Shown here one piece after another: positions 34,801-45,099 of a DNA stretch of 64,000 nucleotides. Positions within the stretch are counted from its first letter, which is position 1, and every line of letters begins with the position of its first letter. Both the position numbers and the translations under genes were made by a program. The notes beneath the pieces were generated by a model, which saw only the letters and a program-made list of their open reading frames with translations, did no database searches and had not been told where the DNA came from. The stretch is from Owenia fusiformis (lineage: Eukaryota; Annelida; Polychaeta; Sabellida; Oweniidae), in contig CAIIXF020000011.1 of assembly GCA_903813345.2 (NCBI GenBank), forward strand, positions 21,869,754 to 21,933,753, written 5' to 3'.

Positions 34801-37800
34801 CATGAGGTCATTATGAACTCCTCTATTACAAAATGAAATGGCAGATAAAATTCTTTTGATTTGGATTCTTCTCAAAAATCATCTAAAAGTGTGGGAATAG
34901 CATGCCAGAATTTGACATAATATATCTTTGAATGATGAATTGGGAATGACGACTTTTTCAATGGTAGCTCGTTAAAAATATGTTCCTTAGAGATATGTTG
35001 TAATTTGCCCTTAACAAAATTGTCTCAATGTATGCTAACCCTTCATTTGGATTTCATTGAACAATTAAACAATTGTTATATAAAATGTATGATTTTGCTA
35101 CCAGATTTCAATATCTTTCAGTAAAAGATTCAACAAAAACTATTTCAATATAGAAAATCAAATTGTTGCCAAACTTTTGGAGGGGTGTAAATTGTATGTA
35201 TGACAAATACAAAAAATGCTTTTATGTGAGGTACACCGATGAAGGGGGAGATTTGTGGATACATAAAAAATCGAACCCCTGGTCACCAATTGCTGGCTAC
35301 TCCAAAATTAAATGCCTCGGTAATCTGAACCTCGTAAGAAGCTCCCTATCATCAAAGATTTCGAGGGGATTGCTACGATCCCTAAGCAATCGCTCTCGTC
35401 TAAGAGACCGTCTTACTGCAAAGATGCGCACATCTACCACAAAAGCCATCTTTGCTTACATGCGTTTGTTCTTTCTTTCTATTACGTAATGATGACGCAT
35501 TGGCATTTGAAAATAATTTACGTTGAACGTATATGAAAGATACGTTGCTGTTAACGCTTGGACACCTAGAAATTGATGACATTTTCGTACCTGTCTTTGG
35601 AACCAGCTAGAAACTTGAAGATGTCAAGCAAATGACAAATCATTTTAACATTACGTATTATATCTAAAACAAGTGTTTCACAAAATCTCATGGTAATTGG
35701 ATACTAAACGTACGAATAAATAGTGTTTTTAAGGCTGGACGTAAAGTTACACGGTGAAGATACTTGACGTAAATATTTTGTAAGATCCGCAGGACTTTAC
35801 GTTCATCGTAAACTTACGTTTGCTTTATGAATACCAAAATAAGTTTCCGTAATACGATACGTTGACGTAAGTCCTATGTTGGCTTTATGAATAAGGCTAC
35901 AGAGGGCTTCATCTTACAGATCATACGATAAAATTATATATCATAATTATATCACATGTACAGTATTTCGGCATGCATTTCCTTTATTGTTTTAGTCAAA
36001 CAAAATCCCAGGAGTAAAGGACATAAAGTTACCAGCAACGATGGTGTACACAAGACCACTGGCTGAAATGAACACGCTTGACTACGAGGATATTTGGGTA
36101 GAGAGGCGAGATAATGTTGCATACGTCCATTTTGATTTTTATAACGGCGCCATGAACGTGTCACAGTCTCAACGCCTCCAAACCACGCTAAAAAACATCA
36201 AACTGCAGGACGATATACACATAGTAGTTCTCATGGGCGGAAAACGGTTCTTCTCTACTGGTAATTTTTTAATCAAATATCACGAAAATGTTAACATATA
36301 CTTATACATGTTATAGTACTTCTTAGCAGTCTGAGGGCCATTTTATTGGAAAAGCCAATTGAAGAATTGCAGCCCACGTCGTACAGATACAAATCCACTG
36401 CGATATTCTAGACTGTGAAGAATCAAATGCGTCGTGTAAATCATGTTTTTACTTTAATCATGTTGAATCATTTTCCATTTGATAGGAATTCACTTGAATG
36501 TGATCGAGCAGGTAGATGAACCACACATTGAGTCATATGCCAACATAGAAGCAATAGATGGTGTCATCAAAGAATATGTTCAAATGGAAGATAAACTAGT
36601 TATAGCGTGTCTCCAAGGAAACGCTGGTGCTGGAGGTTGTATGATGAGCGCAGCAGCAGACTATACTATAGCCCATAAGGTATTGTCTGATTAAAATTCA
36701 GGGCACTTGGATGGCCCAAAATGACAGTGTAAAAGGGTTTTGTACTGGGAGGTTTTGAATACAGGGTTTATTATCCTAATATATTAAAAATTTATGTCAG
36801 ATGTCGTATAACATCAGGCTTTGACTGGAAGATTGATACAGGTACAATTACGTAAATCAGGTAACCGGACCACTCATCCCCTAGACAACTCATCCCCTGG
36901 ACAACTCATCCCCTAGACAATTCATCCCCTGGACGACTCATCCTTTGACACGTTTGAGTTAATTCATATATTATTCAAATGATTTTTATGACCAAATGTC
37001 TTGGTTATCTACGTGAAGCCCTTGTACTTCACCAAACTTTCTTATTCCCCCAGTTGTAGGCAGAATATCATATGTCTGGAAGAAAATGTGCATGTGTGCA
37101 AACAAAGAAGACAACACAATCCTCGATTTTATACCCCACTTTTGTTCCGTAAACATAACCTCAAAAATGATCTGCACTTCTAACTCTTTCCATTTATATA
37201 ACAATAGTTAAGGTATTATAGCGACGATTCTGTTGTCTTCCGAGTACAAGTGAACAAAGACTTTCTTGAGGGGAAATCTGGAAAGAAAACTATGATATAC
37301 CATGGTAATACTATGGTATTGTCAAGGAGATAGTCAACCAATAATATGTAATTTGTTTTGTAAATATTTACCTTTAATTTTAATATTATGTTAACATTGA
37401 TTGAAGAAGCTCCTTCGATGTCATAAGCTCCTTTGATGTCATTATATGTTTGTTGTTCATAGTTCAAATATTCTTTAATCCAAAGATTATTTTTTCACAG
37501 TAGTCACAGATGAAGTTACTGAAGTTCATGTTTCAAAATTATGCAGAAAGAAAACTTTATTTTTTGTCATGAAATATTAAGTCATGTGATATAAGGACAA
37601 GAGATGATTGTGTCAATAAAGTGAAATTTAATATTAAGAATGATTCAAAATGTATTTAATAAATATTTATTTTCAAAAAAAACTTTACAATTTATGAAAA
37701 GGGATTAGTTGTCTAGGGGATGAGCTGTCCAGGGGATGAGTTGTCTGGGGGATGAGATGTCCAGGGGATGAGTTGTCCTGGGGATGAGATGTCTAGGGAT

Positions 37801-38866
37801 GAGTTGTCTAGGGGATGAGTTGTTCGTAAGCCGTAAATCATATCCATCTTGTTAAACTGATCGTTTTGTAGAGTTAATGGGGAGTTAATTTGGAAAAATC
37901 TGAACATTTCATGAGACCAATGTACTTGTCATTGTAGTGCGTTTCTTTGACTCCAACATACAAAAACATGAACTTATACGGTTCTGAATATTGGACGTAC
38001 TTCCTACCAAAGAAAATTGGTGAAGAAATGGCGCTTCGTCTCACGTCTGGCACTGACTCGATAATGGCTAGCGAGGCATACTCCATTGGCCTTGTTGATA
38101 TTCTCCTCGGAAGGTAATTATATCGCATACGTTAATTCAGAATCAAATTGCTTCTATTCAACGACCTCATTTATTAAGTATATTATGTTTTTATGTTATG
38201 CTCTTTTATGTCATGTTATGTTATATGAATGTTATGGGCGTATGTAACACGCGGTACTAACTCGACAGGGCGTATCGAAACCAAAACGCCCCAAAGAAGG
38301 GGTAGGTTTGAAATTCAAATTAACGGTTTTGCGGAGCGTTTTGGTTTCGATACGCCCCGGTGAGTTAGTACAGCGTGTGTATAATTTACGAGTATTTGCA
38401 TCATTTATACAAGGCATTAACATGCACAATGTCACCACCACCAGTTACAGACGCCAACCGCCGATCGCCAACCGCCGATCGCCAACCGCCGTCACAAAAA
38501 ACGGAGACCATAACAATTTGTCACCACTTTTTGATGGTGACATAATTATAAGACACAGTTACATAACATCCAGTATAGTTTGAAATGAAGTTCTAAAATA
38601 TTCTTAGTACTATTTACAAGAATGATGAATGTTCCTTAAAATATTTTTTCAGAAATCGTTACGAATTACAGGACAACCTTCATAGAACAGTCACTGCAAT
38701 TTGGAACAGCATTGATGCTGGACTTTTTCTCCATTCGAAGTCAAGGCGGTCGGAAAAATGGTACGAAAATCTGGAGGAGCACAGGGCAGCTGAATTACAT
38801 CACATGAAGAAGTGCTTTTCGGATCCTGCTTATCATTCTGCACGCAGGAATTTTGTCTTTCATTGA
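28898..38866 (+). CDS. hypX: HypX/HoxX-like protein: formyltransferase plus enoyl-CoA-hydratase-fold, eight exons
   Basis: Exons 28898-29072, 29643-30022, 30987-31313, 31653-31832, 35996-36260, 36486-36679, 37938-38113 and 38653-38866 join with GT-AG sites and matching phases into 636 residues ending in TGA. Residues 1-58 (MSLLRIVQKSAKWSLSGHQA...) are basic and nearly without acidic residues, suggesting a mitochondrial presequence. Residues ~80-185 are the formyl-THF-transferase-type domain with the HypX hallmark HPGIPGDRGP (159-168) and HWGVT|VLQAEEEFDRGPIWA. Residues ~186-354 match its C-terminal part (GFLKGIDGEIRFFGA). Residues ~385-600 are a crotonase-fold domain: FDFYNGAMNVSQSQRL, GKRFFSTGIHLNVIEQ and QGNAGAGGCMMSAAADYTIA (oxyanion region). 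In bacteria HypX takes the formyl group of N10-formyl-THF via formyl-CoA to CO, a ligand of [NiFe]-hydrogenase. Animals are not known to have that hydrogenase, so the role here is open. No domain is missing or broken. Confidence 0.9.
29073..29642. other. HypX-like gene intron 1
   Basis: Opens gtacgg and closes ctttcag. No repeat or gene is recognised inside. An uninterrupted frame continues past the donor to ~29260 but loses any resemblance to the family. Confidence 0.6.
30023..30986. other. HypX-like gene intron 2
   Basis: Opens gtaagc and closes ccaatag. It contains two inverted blocks: acgattgttgtcattgc / tttccag..gtgtgaaaatgttg near 30165-30255, echoed by cacacaatcgtgcttcaaat near 30470-30490, and gtccactat repeated in both orientations. 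This suggests a small decayed inverted-repeat element. Nothing coding. Confidence 0.5.
31962..32396. mobile_element. Large palindromic MITE F, 435 bp
   Basis: The outer arms gacaatctcagtagcaatac and gtattgctactgagattgtc continue inward through cacgataaaaacc / ggttttatcgtg, ttgaatgatttgaagtgcaa / ttgcatttcaaatcattcaa and tacaggata / tatcctgta, giving arms of about 75-110 bp. The centre repeats the gtctcgatattctgt and ggaatttctcgagc text. A partial third copy of the end (gacaatctcagtagcaatac) lies at about 32442. It sits in HypX intron 4. Confidence 0.88.
33321..33423. repeat. Perfect 25-bp-arm hairpin
   Basis: tatgacctgaatcgattgca+aactt at 33321-33345 is the exact reverse complement of 33399-33423, with a 53-bp loop. 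It lies inside element G. Confidence 0.9.
34145..34235 (-). repeat. tRNA-derived SINE head or tRNA pseudogene
   Basis: Read on the minus strand: gccagtgtggcctaatagag-taaggcgctgg gives an A box (TGGCCTAATAGAG) and ggttcgattcc is a perfect B box, ~60 bp apart. An AAG anticodon would sit in the loop (Leu-like), but anticodon and T stems have several mismatches and the acceptor arms do not pair. It is therefore not a working tRNA gene. A tRNA-derived SINE is the most likely origin. Confidence 0.65.
36873..37833. mobile_element. Element H with inverted subterminal tandem repeats, HypX intron 6
   Basis: The left side (36873-36950) has about five copies of the ~20-bp unit actcatcccctagacaa / ctcatcccctggac. 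The right side (37705-37833) has about seven copies of its reverse complement (tgtctaggggatgag, tgtccaggggatgag). Such mirrored short repeats are typical of the ends of a non-autonomous DNA transposon. A single copy of the unit also occurs at 58365. Hairpin MITE E2 is nested inside. Confidence 0.72.
37105..37240. mobile_element. Hairpin MITE E2, nested in element H
   Basis: Starts aagaagacaacacaatcctc and ends gcgacgattctgttgtcttc, like the element at 26104-26244, but with more decayed arms. Confidence 0.75.
38248..38377. mobile_element. Palindromic MITE I, 130 bp, HypX intron 7
   Basis: The left arm cacgcggtactaactc...gggcgtatcgaaaccaaaa and the right arm ttttggtttcgatacgcccc...gagttagtac-agcgtg form arms of about 45 bp around a short centre (ggtttgaaattcaaattaac). 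It is a deletion-type relative of the 836-bp element at 58784-59619. Confidence 0.88.
38415..38552. repeat. Dispersed atgtcaccac repeat with accgccgatcgcca tandem
   Basis: Bounded by caatgtcaccaccacc and ggtgacataattat, with three tandem copies of accgccgatcgcca inside. It belongs to the family noted at 2.7, 11.3, 19.8 and 63.7 kb. Confidence 0.6.
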
Positions 38867-38879
38867 AAAGCTTATACGT

Positions 38880-39820
38880 ATCAGGTCAATCACCAATAAA
38901 AAAAAATATGTAGCCCTATACATCACAAGGTGTGTACCAAATTAAGTAAATGTCCAATATAAGATCCTAGACAGTGAACTTGACAGAGTTCCCGGAAAGA
39001 GTTAAACCTATAAAAACTCGGAATGTTGTATAGTATACGGTTTAACGCGCGGTAACGGCAATGCACAACACAAGGAATCAGAATTTGCGTTATACCGTTT
39101 CTCAGGTAAATTGACCTGCGCGTTATACTCATTGGAGTAAGAAGGGGGAGGGAGTTGGGGGCTCTACAGCTTATTAAAGTCAAAATGTGAATAATGACAG
39201 AAATGATACTGTCATTATCTAAGTCTACATCAAGCATAAAGCTAGTTTTCTAAGACACAATTTTTTCATGTTTTTATTATTGGGAATGTTGTACTGATAA
39301 AATGTTCAGAATGCAGCAGAGAGGGTCTAAATTTGAAAATTTTATGGGGCATGCCCCCCCCCCGACCCCCTTAGATTCATGCTTCACGCACGATCCATCC
39401 ATATCCAAAAGTCACACCTCCCCTTGACAAATCCTTCTAACGCGCGCCCCTGATATCGTATACTATATTGAATATAGTATATTCCCCGTTTTTGTAAGTT
39501 AACTATGAAATTCCGTGAAATTTCACTGTCTAGGATATTGTTATAGACATAATCTAGAAACTAGACCAGATCTTTCTGAAACAATGAAAACATCAGTTTG
39601 CTCAAATGTTATCACCCTCGTGTTGTATCTTCCACGCGCGTTTAACTGCCATGCTTAATTTGGTACACTTACACTCGGGTACACATGTGCACTGTGTACA
39701 GTACAATGTACTGTACTTGACAACTATTAATTTCATTATGTAAGTACATGAAGTATACACCCTGTCCATGTCACTATAAACGCACATGTACATCTTTTCA
39801 CATGCCTACTTAGTTAATAG
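38880..39820. other. 3' flank of the HypX-like gene, unassigned
   Basis: No clear polyadenylation hexamer beyond ccaataaaaaaa at ~38892. A C-rich tract and gcgcg-type text at 39350-39450 look like repeat debris. No gene seen. Confidence 0.45.
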
Positions 39821-39929
39821 TCGCCTAGTATTTTTTTCCTCGGAGAGGTATTCTGGCATACCCACCTCATGGTCATCCAGTATTTATTTTATTATGCACC
39901 TCCCTTGGTTAAGGCCAGGGTGCATGTTG

Positions 39930-40215
39930 CAGGCCTGTCAACTGTCCCGCAATTTGCGTATTTGTCACGCATTTGCTGAAGAATTTGAAGTCACGCCAGT
40001 TATTTTTGCGTGACAGAAAATGTCACGCAAATACGCATTTTACCGCGAAAAATTTGAGGTGTTCAAAATTTGGCAAGATGTAATGAAATTTAAACCAAGG
40101 TGTTCAAAATTTGGATCAAGGTGTTCAGATTTGGACCAAGGTGTCCACATTTTGAGGGGAGGTGTTCAACATTTCCAAGTCACTCATGTTAGGTGTTCCC
40201 AAGTTGACAGGCCTG
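39930..40215. mobile_element. TIR element J, copy 1, 6-bp target duplication
   Basis: Ends CAGGCCTGTCAACTGTCCC and AAGTTGACAGGCCTG, flanked by ATGTTG at 39924-39929 and 40216-40221. The interior has acgcaaatacgcattt-type text and tandem ggtgttcaaaatttgga units. A second copy in opposite orientation is at 42948-43443. Confidence 0.85.
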
Positions 40216-40221
40216 ATGTTG

Positions 40222-41070
40222 GGAAATTTTCTGCATCCCTCAATTGAGTCACATGTTATTTTTCAAACAAGAATAACTCCTTCCCCACATTGTCTGTATC
40301 TTCCAGTTTTGCACAAAAAGTGCACTTATGTGCCTAGAAAAGACTTGTGAGAAGATTTGTTTTGTAAAATGTATAAAAAACGAGAAAACTCAGTGAAAAA
40401 AATTTCTAAAAATTTCTGAATTTTTTCACTGAATTTTATTGTTTTTTATACACTTCATCAAAACATTCTTCTCACAGGTCTTTTCTAGGAACATGCGTGC
40501 ACTCTTTGTGCAAAACTGGAAGATATAGACTATGTAGGGAATAGGAGTGGTTCTTGTTTGAAAAATAACATGTGACTCAATATCCCAGATGCGAGTAGAA
40601 ATAATCTTGATTTAAGTCATTAAAAATTCACAATTCAGTCAAACTGATGTCATATTTGGAATCTACATGTAAAATTACATTTAGAAATGTGGTTTTGAAA
40701 AGAGTTTATCAACTTTGAAAATTTAATTTCCTTTGAAAATGTGACTTCTAGGTCGGGGAGATTCCCCATAGACCCCATGTTGTAAAACCACAAAAGGTGA
40801 AATATCTTTTCTTGTGTTGGGTAGATAATATTTTCTTTTACTGGACATATTTTAATTTGTATAACTATCAGATACATAAAGGTAATATGAAAAGTGAACC
40901 ACTAAAACTGATGCATATGCAAGTTTAAAGGAATTTTGTAATACCCTGCCATGTTAATTCCCCCGAATCAGCCACCTGGTGGCGAAACTGGTAACTACCT
41001 ACTCGCATCTGAGTAATTGAGGGATGCAGAAAATTTCCCATCATGCACCCTTACCTTAATACCATATCCC
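40222..41070. repeat. Nested palindrome
   Basis: Inner arms 40244-40400 and 40430-40585 (gtcacatgttatttttcaaa / tttgaaaaataacatgtgac; tcttccagttttgcacaaa / tttgtgcaaaactggaaga) enclose a ~30-bp loop. An outer pair, aaattttctgcatccctcaa at 40225 and ttgagggatgcagaaaattt at 41015, brackets it. Decayed TIR element(s), no coding content. Confidence 0.8.
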
Positions 41071-41935
41071 TACCATTAATTTACTGTAGATAAATAAAAG
41101 ATTGTGTTAAATTGTCAAGAAATACTTTATTTTAAAGAATGGGTCTACTAAAACAGAAGCCGAACCTAGTATTTTTTTCGAGGATAGGTATTCTGGCATA
41201 CAGGATGGTTGGAGATCTCGTAGCTTCAATACTGTATAGAACGAGATCTTGCTGCCACATATGAATATAGACCCTGCAGCTCTTAACCAATCAGATTTGA
41301 GTATTTTAATGAGGTGCATAATAAATCTAAGTATCTCATACTTGAGTGGGTTTGGGGTAGATATCACCCGGGAATATATATCGTATCTGAGGAGCGGGCA
41401 GGATATATTGTATATGTCCCGCTCCAGGCCAAATGCGGGCAGATATAATATATCCATCCCGCTCCCGGAATTTTTTCAAAAGTTTAAAAAAGTTTGAATA
41501 TCAAAAGTTTTAATTTTATAATTTTAAAATTTAATTTTTTTAAGTTTAAATGTTACAATTTCATTGTATTGAACAAAAAGAATATTACGAAAATGTTAAA
41601 TATAAATATCTTTTCATTTGAAAAAGGTGGAAAAGGTTATATCTACCCTAAACCCACTCAAGCATGAGATACACCAGTTATGCACGGTCGGTTTGGATAC
41701 ATGAAATATCCCTTGGGATATACAATACATCTTCCCTCGGTCCCTTCGGTCCCTCGGGAAGATACATTGTATATCCCTCGGGATATTCCCTGTATCCAAA
41801 ACCTCCCAGTGCATAACCCCTATATATCTGATTAAAGAATATATATTGATAGTGACACCACAAATATGATTTTTTAGAAAATGACAGTATTTGAAAGAAA
41901 TGATTGTAAATTTTTATCAATAAATTACATTCTAA
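41071..41935. repeat. Hairpin-rich repeat region downstream of OVCA2
   Basis: 41167-41204 repeats 39826-39866 directly (cctagtattttttt...gaggtattctggcatac). acttgagtgggtttggggta (41342) and taccctaaacccactcaagc (41645) are inverted, as are ggtttggatac (41690) and gtatccaaaacc (41789). agcgggcaggatatattg motifs repeat between them. Non-coding. Confidence 0.7.
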
Positions 41936-43910
41936 TCAACTTGTTGATTGTTTCATTTTGTCCAGAAATTCTAAATAAACTTTTTTCTGTTGACTGGTAG
42001 CTGGTATAAAATGTCCCCCCTTGTGTTGAAGTATCGTAGGCTCTCTGAAACTACCTAGGAGTTCTTCACTCATTTCACCGGATATCACTTTATCTGTCTC
42101 ACCATACACATGTAACGTTGGTATAGTAATGGGCTCTTTAAATAATTCTTGGTGTTCTATTGATTTGCTTATAAAACTTGCCACCATAATTGCAAATTTG
42201 AACTGGAATGGTCCATCTGGATTTCTCTGCATTTCCCCACACAATAATGCTACCATAGCAGCCCCTTGACTAAATCCTAATACACCATCAAATGGACCTT
42301 GTTCTCGGAAAGTTTGTTCAATTACTAGTAACGAGTCTTTGTACCCTTTAATACAGTTGGCTTGCTCGGTTGCATTGAAATAATCATCTTGACGAGAGAA
42401 CCACCAACCCTTCTGGTCAGGAGTCTGGTCTTCAACATTTTCCATTGGAGGCACCTGGAACACAATAGATTTCTAAATTAAATATTAAGAAATAATTTAA
42501 AGCAATCACAGAACTAGAAATAATTTCACTTCATAATGTAGATGAAGAAGAGCAAAATACAATAACTTATTGTCACCTATAAGAAGAGTGGCACCATTCA
42601 CTAACTTACTAAATGATATTTTTCTATCAAAACAGACATGCAGGGTATACATGTAGCTGTTTTCATATACTTTCAATACTTGGATTATTCTAATTATCCT
42701 GAACCTGAACCTCATACACAGAATATCTCTTATGTTTATTTATATTTGTCTCATGAAAACAAAAGAAAAGTTGAAACTGATCAATGATATGAATTATCAA
42801 ACTTATTCTGGAGTTTCTCATCATGTGTCAACAGATCACTAAAACAGCAGTTGGCAGTCTAATTACTGTGGTTGAAATGATGGAATATTAAATTGTTACC
42901 CTTGTTGTGCCCTTGTTACCCCTCCCCCCACAACTGTGTGACAAGGTCAGGGCTGTCAACTTGGGACCACCTAATATGAGTGACTTCAAAATGTTGGACA
43001 CCTAAGTCCAAATCTGAACACTTTTGTCCAAATTTTGAACACCTTTGGCCAACTTTTAAACACCTTTGGCCAAAGTTTGAGCACCTTTGCCAAACTTTGA
43101 TCACCTCAAATTTTTCGCGCTCGCAACGCTCGCGATATCGTCAACGGGGGGGGGGGGGGGGGGGGGTAGGTACGAAAATTTCCAATGAACATGCGTGACA
43201 TATACGGGATTCGCGTGACAAATCCGAACAAGTTGCGTTCGGTTTTTTTCCGACGTTCGTATTTTTACCGTATCATAAACATATTTCGAAAAAAATTCTA
43301 CAGAAATATTTTTGCGTGACAATTACCAGGTAAAATGCGTATTTGCGTGACATTTTCTGTCACGCAAAAAAAACTGGCGTGACTTCAAATTCTTCAGCAA
43401 ATGCGTGACAAATACGCAAATTGCGGGACAGTTGACAGGCCTGCAAGGTGTGTAGTCAAGTAGAGGGGGGGGGGGGGTCACAGGGTCTTGTAGCTAGGCT
43501 AGTGCCAAATATTCAGCCAGTTATAACCATTCTGTACATTGTAATTAAACAAGACATAATTAAAAAGTAAATATCTTTGCATATTTTTTCAGCTAGTTCA
43601 CTTGACTAGACATTACCTCAACCAGTCTACCATATACCAAAATGGTATTATGGTACATTATATGTATACTGGCAAAGACATTCAACCACATGTACCTCAA
43701 ACCTATTTGCTACCAAAAATTTGACTAACTATATCACTGATTCACTTCTAGTAACTGTACCTGATTAGGCGCGTCAATGAAGACTAGATCTGCTCTGTTT
43801 TTTATAATCTTCCTAAAGGCCCCTGTCCTTTCACGGAATGCCTTAGCATTTTGTCTGTACCCATGGAGACATAAAATCCTCAACATTTTGTTTCCTTTTC
43901 CTTCTGCCAT
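41936..43910 (-). CDS. OVCA2: OVCA2-like serine hydrolase (FSH1/LovG-type esterase)
   Basis: Exon 1 is 43761-43910 and exon 2 is 41936-42454; they join CAG|GTACAG to CCAG|GTGCC in phase for 222 residues, close to human OVCA2 (about 227). It is an alpha/beta-hydrolase fold esterase; family members cleave long-chain alkyl esters. The first in-frame ATG gives MAEGKGNKMLRILCLHGYRQ. GFSQGAA carries the nucleophile Ser (about residue 116), HVYGETDKVI the acid Asp and HKGGHFIPA the His, so the triad is complete. GWWF before the lid and the FREKTGA-like FRERTGAFRK are family signatures. There is no signal peptide, so it is probably cytosolic. TIR element J copy 2 lies in the single intron. Confidence 0.94.
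42948..43443. mobile_element. TIR element J, copy 2, in the OVCA2 intron
   Basis: Ends CAGGGCTGTCAACTTGGGACC and GGGACAGTTGACAGGCCTG (without their outermost shared bases), flanked by an exact 6-bp duplication CAAGGT at 42942-42947 and 43444-43449. It is reversed relative to copy 1 and has the same gcgtgacaaatacgcaaatt interior and cacctttggccaa tandem units. A run of about 23 G residues lies at 43144-43166. Confidence 0.88.
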
Positions 43911-44382
43911 TGTCACTGTGGTAAAGTAAGATGAAATCTTCCAAATTTAGATTTGGAATCGGCAGCCTATATCGAGTCAACACATTGCTGAAAAATGCAA
44001 TAGCACACTGTATATATACATGTACAGTGTATATCATACACTATACAGGCATGTATTTGAGCTCAGGATGAAACAGATTAGAATGATTAGCTGTCAGTCT
44101 ACTTATTTAGCCAAGGCATACATTTTGCAAGAGTAAAAATATTAACTAAAAATCTTTGGACATGGCAATAGTGAGTAAACTTAATCTGAGGACTCTCTTA
44201 ACTTCAGTTCAAAATCTTAGCTGATATGTGCAGAGCTTTTGAAACAAAGGACTAATGTGCTAATGAATTCTGTATATGTCACGAATTTGTTTCGAAAATT
44301 GTGTATAATGTCAAACATTTGATTTGAAATTTTTTTTTTCACAGGCCTGGAAATTGGACCTATTTTGTTTCATTTAGTGCAA
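43911..44382. other. Upstream region of OVCA2
   Basis: AT-rich 5' flank. Near 44012-44040 the text tatatatacatgtacagtgtatatcat is nearly self-complementary. No TATA box or CpG-rich promoter is clear. Confidence 0.4.
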
Positions 44383-44510
44383 CAGGCCCATAGCCAGGGG
44401 GATTCGAGCAAACATGATTTTGGGCATGTTTGGACCAAAGGTGTCAAATTGTGCCCCTTGGAATGTTTCAAAAAGTGAAACACCCTTGGCAAACTCTGGC
44501 TATGGGCCTG
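44383..44510. mobile_element. Short TIR element K, 128 bp
   Basis: Ends CAGGCCCATAGCCAG and CTGGCTATGGGCCTG are perfect 15-bp inverted repeats; TGCAA flanks both sides (44378-44382 and 44511-44515). Related ends occur at ~14573 and ~44759 (caggcccgtggccgcgagaa). Confidence 0.85.
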
Positions 44511-44638
44511 TGCAACCTCAACACAATCCAAGAATTCACTTGCAAACCCAGAAATTTATTTTGTTTTGTTCAGTACAGCCTCATCGCAGTCAAATAGTTC
44601 ACCTCGCAAACCCAGGAACTTATTTCATTTCTTTACAG

Positions 44639-44724
44639 GGGGAGTAAGTCACCCCTCCCTCTCTCTAATATAAACACAGAATATAAACTCACACAATATA
44701 AGATGGAGGGGTGACTTACTCCCC
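44639..44724. repeat. Perfect 20-bp-arm hairpin
   Basis: ggggagtaagtcacccctcc at 44639-44658 is the exact reverse complement of ggaggggtgacttactcccc at 44705-44724, with a 46-bp loop. Probably a tiny MITE. Confidence 0.9.
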
Positions 44725-45018
44725 ATATTTCTTTGGTGCAATTTCATTAAAGTCCAATCAGGCCCGTGGCCGCGAGAAGGGGTGGTTCAGGGAGCCCCCA
44801 TGACCAATATTTCTATCAAAATCATGCAGTTTTTTACCATCCTGATGTGACTTTGGCCATTTTTCATTGTTTTGGGTCAAAGTTGTCATTTTCTGAGCAA
44901 TTTTGAAAACGAGAATTTGCACTGAATGAAACCAGTAGCAAGGTTCATCCTGGGACTGCAATATACCGCCGCCGGCCTCTGGAGAATACTCACTCTCCAT
45001 TATCACTAGTTCAACGTC

Positions 45019-45084
45019 GTTAAACTCAATAACGGCGTTCTTTACTATTAGGAATTTTTTCTTGGGGCCATTATTGAGTTTAAC
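45019..45084. repeat. Hairpin with 18-bp arms
   Basis: gttaaactcaataacggc and gccattattgagtttaac pair with one mismatch. The minus-strand frame that crosses both arms is therefore unlikely to be a gene. Confidence 0.8.
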
Positions 45085-45099
45085 CTCCATGCTATTCTT

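Larger units (their letters stand above)
32491..35899. mobile_element. Large TIR element G (~3.4 kb) in HypX intron 4
   Basis: The left end agccttattcataaagccaa and the right end ttggctttatgaataaggct are near-perfect 20-bp inverted repeats. Both subterminal regions are dense in acgta-type motifs (tttacgtccacgtaac, tatacgttggacgtaaa on the left; ctggacgtaaagtt, ggactttacgttcatcg on the right), possible transposase-binding repeats. A 108-codon frame at 35163-35489 has no recognisable domain. No target duplication is obvious. It accounts for most of the 4.2-kb intron. Confidence 0.7.
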
